DNA of 26,624 nt from an uncultured Eubacteriales bacterium. GTDB taxonomy: Bacteria > Bacillota > Clostridia > Oscillospirales > CAG-272. Position numbers and translations under genes: made by a program. The stretch lies in the NCBI GenBank assembly GCA_934476315.1, contig CAKSNQ010000022.1:1-26624 (forward strand), read 5' to 3'. Of the stretch, positions 21,372 through 26,624 are shown one piece after another; within the stretch, counting starts at the first letter, position 1; each line of letters opens with the position of its first letter. The notes under the pieces are model-generated. The model was not told where the DNA came from, ran no database searches, and saw only the letters and a program-made list of their open reading frames with translations.

Positions 21372-21411
21372 AAAAAAGCCTTGAAAACTTAGTGTTTTCA
21401 AGGCTTTTTTT
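21372..21411 (+). terminator. Strong terminator after the GNAT gene
   Basis: A 17-bp perfect stem (21372-21388 with 21394-21410), a 5-nt loop TTAGT and a T7 run. A-rich on the other side, so it can work in both directions. The following 125 bp are AT-rich and hold a 7-bp hairpin AGTTTTG/CAAAACT (21458-21476) and a TTACAT...ATGTAA inverted repeat (21477-21502). Confidence 0.9.
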
Positions 21412-21538
21412 CGGTGCAACGAGTGCAGGCAAACCCGGACCTTTTTGTGCGGTTTCGAGTTTTGCAATACAAAACTTACATGTGTTCTCATTTTGAATGT
21501 AAATTCTATTTAATTCTACTCTGATCGACTCTAAACCA

Positions 21539-21567
21539 TTGATTTGTTAATAGTTATGTGTTATAAT
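21539..21567 (+). promoter_or_regulatory. Promoter of the HTH/helicase operon
   Basis: TTGATT (21539-21544), 17 bp, TATAAT (21562-21567). The start codon of the HTH gene follows 34 bp later. Confidence 0.75.
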
Positions 21568-21601
21568 ATGTTCAATGAAATTATTTCAATTGGTGGTTAT
21601 T

Positions 21602-21787
21602 ATGGAAATAACAAACAGATGGTATTCCCTCAAGGAAATATGTGAATATCTCGGTGTAAGCCGTGACACTGTTTTTAAGTGGATTGAAACTAAAAATATG
21701 CCTGCTCAAAAAGTAGGACGTCAGTGGAAATTCAAGATTGATGAGGTGGATGCGTGGATCAAATCAGGCGCATCGGCAGAGCAATAA
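21602..21787 (+). CDS. Excisionase-type helix-turn-helix protein
   Basis: The 61-residue protein is a single MerR-like winged helix of the HTH_17/excisionase class: WYSLKEICEYLGVSRDTVFKWIETKNMPAQKVGRQWKFKIDEVDAWI, split here for reading as the helix-turn-helix (SLKEICEYLGVSRDTVFKWI) and the wing (MPAQKVGRQWKFK). ATG 21602 (GGTGG seven nt upstream) is preferred over an in-frame ATG at 21575 that nearly coincides with the transcription start. The helicase gene begins 21 bp after its stop. Proteins of this type serve as excisionases or as small regulators of adjacent defence or restriction genes. No integrase is present. Confidence 0.88.
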   Translation: MEITNRWYSLKEICEYLGVSRDTVFKWIETKNMPAQKVGRQWKFKIDEVDAWIKSGASAEQ

Positions 21788-21808
21788 CGATAGAAGAAAG
21801 GCATATTT

Positions 21809-24800
21809 ATGGGACTCTTATCTAAACTCTTCAGAAAAAAGAGTGTTGTTATTGCTGTTAAACCGACGAGCCGGACTGTTGAAAATCCCGAATGTATGAG
21901 ACTTTTGGCTCTTAAGGCATATATGAATTCGCTTTTGTCGGATAATCGCTATATTCCCAAAAGTGAATATCGCGCAAGATTACTGGACGAGAAGGAAATC
22001 GTCGAGTATTTTGCCGTGCTTGAAAATAGCGGTATGCTCGGTTCGTTTTGTCGGATGAACGGGGTGGGGAAAAAAGAGATCGAAGACACCTTTTCGTGTT
22101 ACCGCCGCTTTGAAGAATTGATGGATACTCATAACGATTCGTATATAAATCGCACTATGAAAGAAGAAAAGAAATACCTGGATAATATTCTTCGTGATGT
22201 CGATCCTCAGATCAAACTTGACGAGGATCAGCGTCGGGTGATTCTGACCGACGAAGATTATTGCTTGGTCATTGCCGGTGCAGGAGCGGGCAAAACCACA
22301 ACCGTTGCAGCCAAGGTTAAATATTTGGTCGAGAAAAAGGGCGTTCAACCTTCGCAAATTCTTGTGGTTTCTTTTACTAACAAAGCCGTTCAGGAACTTC
22401 GTGATAAGCTCAACGGGGACTTGAAGATCAATTGTCCGATTTCGACTTTTCATTCCGCCGGCAATGCTATCTTACGCAAACAAACGGATGAGAAGTTGAA
22501 CATCGTCGATAATTCAAAGCTGTACTTTGTCCTTCAGGATTATTTCAGAAACTCTGTTCTGAAGAACGAAAGCCTTGTAAACAATCTGATATTGTTCTTT
22601 GCATCCTATTTTGATGCTCCGTACGAGGGGGAGGATCTCAATAACTTTTTCAATAAGATAGCGAAAGCTAATTTTGCCACCCTGCGCAGTGATCTGAGTG
22701 AATTCAGACAGCAGATCATGGACATCCGCGCCAAGAAATCCGTAACCATTCAAAGCGAAGTTATGCGCTCTCATCAAGAGGTCGAGATTGCAAACTTCTT
22801 GTTTTTGAATAATATTGATTATGAATATGAGCCGCTCTATAAATACGATATTCAACTTGCGCGTAAGCCCTATACTCCCGACTTTGTTATTCACCAAGGG
22901 AATAAAACTGCTTACATAGAGCATTTTGGAATTACCCAGGGCGGCAAAAATGATCGCTTTAGCGAGGACGAGCTTGCCTCATATAAACAGGCAATCCATG
23001 ACAAGATTTTTCTTCATAAGCGGCACGGCACAACACTGATCTACACGTTCTCCCAATACACTGATCGCAAACCCTTGTTGGACCATCTTAAAGAAGAATT
23101 GGAAAATCATGGTTTCGTTCTGACTCCGCGCTCTAATAAAGAGGTCATGGAAAAGTTAATTTCCTCCGAGGAAAACCGCTATATCCGTAAGTTGCTTAAC
23201 CTTATTTGCAGATTTATCACCAACTTCAAGACGAACGGGTTTACTGCGGAAGAATTTAACCGTATGTATCATTCCACGCAAAATGTGAGAACAAAATTGT
23301 TCCTCGATATTTGCCACGGCTGCTATCTGGAGTATGAAAGATATTTGAATGAGAATAATGCCGTTGACTTTGAAGATATGATCAACGAGTCGGCGCGCAT
23401 TCTCCGCGAAGTCAAGGAAATGAAGCAAAAACTTGATTTCAAATACATCATCGTTGATGAGTATCAGGATATTTCTCGCCAAAGATTTGACCTTGTCACT
23501 GCTCTTGCAGGGGTTACGGATGCGAAGATTATCGCTGTCGGTGACGATTGGCAATCCATATACGCATTTAGCGGCTCTGACATCACACTGTTTACGAAAT
23601 TTGCAGAGAAGATGGGATACGCCAAGCTCCTGAAGATTGTCAGGACCTATCGAAACTCACAAGAGGTCATTGATATTGCCGGAAACTTTATTCAAAAGAA
23701 CGATTCTCAGATTACAAAGGCATTAAAGTCCCCTAAAAACATTGTAGATCCCGTGATTATATATACTTATGACGGAACACTGAAAAAAACCAATGCCAAC
23801 AATAAGAGTGGAGCCAACTATGCCATCGCTCACGCAGTTGAGGTTGCGCTGGAGCAAATCATGGAGTATAACCGGCAGGAGGGAAAGCCGGGCAACTCGT
23901 CCATTCTGTTACTTGGAAGATTTGGCTTTGATGGGGATAAACTGGAGAAATCCGGCTTGTTCGAGTATATTGACCGGGGAAGCAAGATCAAGAGCGTGAA
24001 ATATCCAAAACTTAATATTACATTTATGACTGCGCACGCGTCCAAAGGCCTTGGATACGACAATGTGATCGTAGTAAACGGAAGAAACGAAACCTATGGT
24101 TTCCCCTCCAAAATTGAGGATGATCCCGTTTTGGCTTTTGTAATAAAAGGCGACCGTTCTATTGATTATGCCGAGGAAAGGCGTTTGTTTTACGTGGCAA
24201 TGACAAGAACAAAAAATCGTGTGTTCTTTATTGCTCCCGAACAAAACCCGTCTGAATTTTTGCTTGAAATCAAGCGGGATTACAAAAATGTGATCCTTCG
24301 CGGAAATTGGAATGACGTGCCTCCGCAGAACAACTTCGCTAAAAAGTCTTGCCCCATATGTGGATACCCGTTGCAGTTCAGATATAAAAATGCCTATGGT
24401 CTACGTTTGTACATTTGCACCAACGAACCCGAGGTGTGTGGCTTTATGACCAACGAGTACAGTGCAGGTAAACTCTCAATTTTGAAATGCGATCAATGCC
24501 GGGACGGATATCTGATTGTGAAACCTTCCAGAGAAAACGGTTATTTCCTTGGTTGTACCAACTATAAAAAGGATGGTACCGGTTGTGGAAGAACGATAGC
24601 TCAGCATCAATATTACGAAATGATGAAGTTATCTCCCGATCCCGCACCTGCCAAGGAATTTCCCAAGGCATCAGGCAAGCCCCCTAAAAACAACGATCCT
24701 TCACATCCGCAAGAAAAAGGAACAGAGACGGTAAATATCAAAAGAGCAAGGGTGAGCGGCGTTGCATACGGAAGGAACGACCTGAATGAAATTGTCTACC

Positions 24801-25117
24801 ACATATTACAGTGTTTATCCCATATCAGCGCAAAGCGGTTTTACGGCGTCACCGTACTGATAGATGTTCTGCGTGGCACTCAAAACAAACGGATTTCCGA
24901 GGCTGAACTTGACAAGGTAACAGAGTACGGAAAGTTAAGCGCCATCAATCGTGACGATTTAAATATCATCGTGGAATGGTTGATTGAAAATCATTTTATT
25001 CTTCAGACCAAGGGAATGTATCCTGTGTTGCATCCTACATATGAAGGAACTCATTATAGTGAGACCATTACCGATAAAATGTTGGTAAAATTACGCAACA
25101 GGCTTGAAAAAGACTGA
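21809..25117 (+). CDS. SF1 (UvrD/Rep-like) helicase with inserted nuclease, zinc ribbons and RQC-like domain
   Basis: The 1102-residue protein has these parts in order. Motif I is AGAGAGKTT (156-164) and motif Ia VVSFTNKAV (186-194). A PD-(D/E)XK-like insertion follows (about 315-440: SHQEVEIANFL, TPDF 356-359, AYIEHFG 368-374). Then come motif II VDEYQD (549-554), motif III GDDWQSIYAFSG (578-589), motif IV RTYRN (612-616), motif V MTAHASKGLGYDNVIV (740-755) and motif VI LFYVAMTRTK (793-802). Two topoisomerase-type cysteine clusters lie at C848/851/870/877 and C894/897/916/926. After a polar linker, 995-1080 resembles the RQC winged helix (VTVLIDVLRGTQNKRI, LDKVTEYG, IIVEWLIENHFI). Family knowledge predicts ATP-driven DNA unwinding coupled to cleavage. 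Composition is clearly more AT-rich than the 5' half of the window. A role in phage defence is inference. Confidence 0.92.
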   Translation: MGLLSKLFRKKSVVIAVKPTSRTVENPECMRLLALKAYMNSLLSDNRYIPKSEYRARLLDEKEIVEYFAVLENSGMLGSFCRMNGVGKKEIEDTFSCYRRFEELMDTHNDSYINRTMKEEKKYLDNILRDVDPQIKLDEDQRRVILTDEDYCLVIAGAGAGKTTTVAAKVKYLVEKKGVQPSQILVVSFTNKAVQELRDKLNGDLKINCPISTFHSAGNAILRKQTDEKLNIVDNSKLYFVLQDYFRNSVLKNESLVNNLILFFASYFDAPYEGEDLNNFFNKIAKANFATLRSDLSEFRQQIMDIRAKKSVTIQSEVMRSHQEVEIANFLFLNNIDYEYEPLYKYDIQLARKPYTPDFVIHQGNKTAYIEHFGITQGGKNDRFSEDELASYKQAIHDKIFLHKRHGTTLIYTFSQYTDRKPLLDHLKEELENHGFVLTPRSNKEVMEKLISSEENRYIRKLLNLICRFITNFKTNGFTAEEFNRMYHSTQNVRTKLFLDICHGCYLEYERYLNENNAVDFEDMINESARILREVKEMKQKLDFKYIIVDEYQDISRQRFDLVTALAGVTDAKIIAVGDDWQSIYAFSGSDITLFTKFAEKMGYAKLLKIVRTYRNSQEVIDIAGNFIQKNDSQITKALKSPKNIVDPVIIYTYDGTLKKTNANNKSGANYAIAHAVEVALEQIMEYNRQEGKPGNSSILLLGRFGFDGDKLEKSGLFEYIDRGSKIKSVKYPKLNITFMTAHASKGLGYDNVIVVNGRNETYGFPSKIEDDPVLAFVIKGDRSIDYAEERRLFYVAMTRTKNRVFFIAPEQNPSEFLLEIKRDYKNVILRGNWNDVPPQNNFAKKSCPICGYPLQFRYKNAYGLRLYICTNEPEVCGFMTNEYSAGKLSILKCDQCRDGYLIVKPSRENGYFLGCTNYKKDGTGCGRTIAQHQYYEMMKLSPDPAPAKEFPKASGKPPKNNDPSHPQEKGTETVNIKRARVSGVAYGRNDLNEIVYHILQCLSHISAKRFYGVTVLIDVLRGTQNKRISEAELDKVTEYGKLSAINRDDLNIIVEWLIENHFILQTKGMYPVLHPTYEGTHYSETITDKMLVKLRNRLEKD

Positions 25118-25129
25118 TCCGGGGGGCCC

Positions 25130-25231
25130 ATGTCCGAAGGCAGGCAAAATGTAGAATTGTCAATGTCAGAGGCACAGGCGCATATTGCTGCTTTCTTTCA
25201 TAACAACGGAGAGTTCATTTCGAAAGCATAA
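25130..25231 (+). CDS. Possible 33-residue peptide after the helicase
   Basis: ATG 25130 opens a short frame (MSEGRQNVELSMSEAQ, then AHIAAFFHNNGEFISKA) ending at TAA 25229-25231, directly before a terminator. It starts 13 nt after the helicase stop, so it would be in the same operon. The upstream GGGGGG is a poor ribosome site. It resembles nothing I know and could be a gene remnant. Confidence 0.35.
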   Translation: MSEGRQNVELSMSEAQAHIAAFFHNNGEFISKA

Positions 25232-25278
25232 AAAAATCCGAACCCTTTGCCTGTCGGCTTGGGGTTCGGATCTTTTTT
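25231..25278. terminator. Bidirectional terminator after the helicase operon
   Basis: ATCCGAACCC (25236-25245) pairs with GGGTTCGGAT (25262-25271). A6 lies upstream and CTTTTTT downstream (25272-25278). It ends the helicase operon and can stop transcription from the opposite gene. The 125 bp from here to 25404 show no gene or clear signal. Confidence 0.85.
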
Positions 25279-25404
25279 GGTGCGGGTTAGCGGGCTGGAG
25301 GCTCCACAACCTTGCGTTTATAAGAGCCTGATGGTAGCGATACTCCAATGACAAGCCGTCTTGCCCGTACGGATTGCTTCGCAGTCGGAACCGGGCAACC
25401 CAAT

Positions 25405-26592
25405 TCAGTTCTTGGGGTCACATGCCCGCGTTTTCGTCACCCATTCATGCCAACGGGAGTCCGCCTGTATTGCGGGCTTTACGTTCGAAGCCTCGGGCAC
25501 GCACCACCAGGGCCAATCTTCGGCAAGGCTTGCATACGATATCGGCGGGTGGGAATCATCGATTGCCGCATCCGGCTGAACCAGGCGTACCAGGGGCGCG
25601 GTATAGCAGCGCGCGCCTTTCGCGCAGGATTCCTCAAAACATTTGAATTGTGCAGTAGCGCAATTCAACGCCTCAAATGCGTCGTCTTTTTTACCGTCCA
25701 GCCATAAATACACCGAAAGCAAACTGTATATTCTTGCGATATAAGGATGGTGTATTCCGTAGTTCCCGTCGGTGCAGACATTGCCGAAAATTGCGATGGC
25801 TCCGCGCAGACTCTGCACCTTATCGGCAGGGGACATATTCTTTCCGGAAGCAATGACGCCGCTTACCATAAGCTCGGAGCAGGCTCTGACTGTTTTCAGC
25901 AAAGCCTCTCCATAGGCTCTTGCGCGTTCCTTTCCGTCCATTGCCTTGGCTTTCAGAAATTCTCTTGTGCCGTAAATGTCCGGAGCGGTTTCAATCACGG
26001 CAAGTGCTCTCGCCTGTTCTCCCAGATTCAGATATAGCTGGGTAAGCTCGCGGATGACGCGGTGGCGCGGCTCCCCGTCCTCCATGGTTTTCAGCAATTT
26101 CTCATAAAGGGAGATTGCCTCCCTCCATTCCGGGTAGGTCCGATGCCTTTCGGCATCCAGAATATCGTATCCTCCACTGTCCGTCAAATGATGTTCTCCA
26201 TAACGGACATACCCCGCATTATACAATACCGAGGCGAGGCAGAGCATGATTTTTTCATTTCCCGGGAATTCGATCAAGGCGTTCCTTGCCAATGAAATGC
26301 ATTCGTCGATGTTGATATCCACGCCGTTATTTTGAAAATTCATAGCTTCAATTTTTTCAACCAACGCGTCGATTGTTTTGGAACGTTCATTGTTGTAGCC
26401 GAAAAGTTCGTCGATCGAAACGCCGAAATAATGAGCAATGGACGGAATCATTTCCATGTCGGGGTACCCGCCGTTTGCTTCCCATCGTGAAACCGCCTGT
26501 GACGTCACACCGATTGCCTCTGCAAGTGTTTCTTGTGTACGTCCGTCCCGCTGGCGAAGCTCGCGTATTTTCTGTCCCAGATTAAGTTGCAT
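25405..26592 (-). CDS. XRE-family regulator with TPR-like C-terminal domain
   Basis: The 395-residue protein has an N-terminal Cro/C1-type helix-turn-helix (about 6-65: KIRELRQRDGRTQETLAEAI, then VTSQAVSRWEANGGYPDM, ending FGVSIDELFGY). A long all-helical region follows, with paired helices such as EWREAISLYEKLLKTM and HRVIRELTQLYLNLGEQARAL, resembling tetratricopeptide repeats. This architecture occurs in Firmicutes regulators that respond to peptides or other partners bound by the repeats (PlcR/Rgg-like), but it is also common in clostridial regulators of unknown ligand. GGAGG seven nt before ATG fixes the start. It is convergent with the helicase operon; only 32 bp upstream are visible, so its promoter and target are unknown. 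Confidence 0.9.
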   Translation of the reverse strand: MQLNLGQKIRELRQRDGRTQETLAEAIGVTSQAVSRWEANGGYPDMEMIPSIAHYFGVSIDELFGYNNERSKTIDALVEKIEAMNFQNNGVDINIDECISLARNALIEFPGNEKIMLCLASVLYNAGYVRYGEHHLTDSGGYDILDAERHRTYPEWREAISLYEKLLKTMEDGEPRHRVIRELTQLYLNLGEQARALAVIETAPDIYGTREFLKAKAMDGKERARAYGEALLKTVRACSELMVSGVIASGKNMSPADKVQSLRGAIAIFGNVCTDGNYGIHHPYIARIYSLLSVYLWLDGKKDDAFEALNCATAQFKCFEESCAKGARCYTAPLVRLVQPDAAIDDSHPPISYASLAEDWPWWCVPEASNVKPAIQADSRWHEWVTKTRACDPKN

Positions 26593-26624
26593 AAAAGCAC
26601 CTCCAAATTTTATTTCACCGGTGT

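Noticed and set aside
21425..25148. GCAGGCAAA at 21425-21433 and 25140-25148 as attachment-site repeats flanking the HTH/helicase pair
   Set aside because: Nine bases are too few to distinguish from chance over 3.7 kb, and no integrase is present.

Overview
The window looks like a chromosomal segment of a moderately GC-rich, low-GC-lineage Gram-positive bacterium, most likely an uncultured clostridium (Oscillospirales or a relative). This rests on spoVG, strong AAGGAGG ribosome sites, consensus sigma-A promoters (TTGACA-N17-TATAAT), TTG and GTG starts, split-type transketolase, and several small-protein families I associate with Clostridia. No rRNA, CRISPR array, transposase or integrase was found.

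Layout. 1-1750: end of an unknown gene, a tRNA-Pro(TGG) on the minus strand, a tRNA-Pro-like relic, and a stand-alone transketolase C-terminal subunit. 1750-2870: two copies of a 104-bp repeat, each ending in a long terminator hairpin, on either side of a small XRE regulator and a zinc-ribbon/TM2 gene split by a -1 frameshift. 2870-7970: core genes (murC, spoVG, a metallophosphoesterase with a lipid kinase, a PrsA-like lipoprotein foldase). 7960-9360: a minus-strand operon of three small, mostly low-complexity proteins. 9527-13500: an unknown protein, a HisK-type PHP phosphatase and a SUV3-like RNA helicase, all on the plus strand. 13590-15210: a beta-helix repeat protein and a LexA-like S24 repressor, with strong promoters facing each other between them. 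15260-16850: pnuC (frameshifted, behind a probable transcription attenuator), a 16-bp tandem repeat array and a membrane protein.

17100-26624 looks like accessory DNA. It holds a LytTR response regulator with an amber codon at position 14, a soluble GHKL kinase, and an ABC exporter whose promoter carries two LytTR-like direct repeats 21 bp apart. Next comes a GNAT acetyltransferase behind a 12-codon leader peptide with mutually exclusive hairpins. It is followed by a visibly more AT-rich pair: an excisionase-type HTH protein and a 1102-residue protein joining an SF1 helicase, an inserted PD-(D/E)XK-like nuclease, zinc ribbons and an RQC-like winged helix. The window ends with an XRE regulator that has a TPR-like C-terminal half.

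The best candidates for something undescribed are the HTH/helicase-nuclease-RQC pair, the leader peptide ahead of the acetyltransferase, the pnuC attenuator, and the repeat-plus-hairpin element placed between convergent genes. Three genes are interrupted (TM2 protein, pnuC, response regulator). Two of the lesions lie at A-runs, so sequencing error, phase variation and recoding all remain open. All domain assignments were made by reading the sequence, without database searches.
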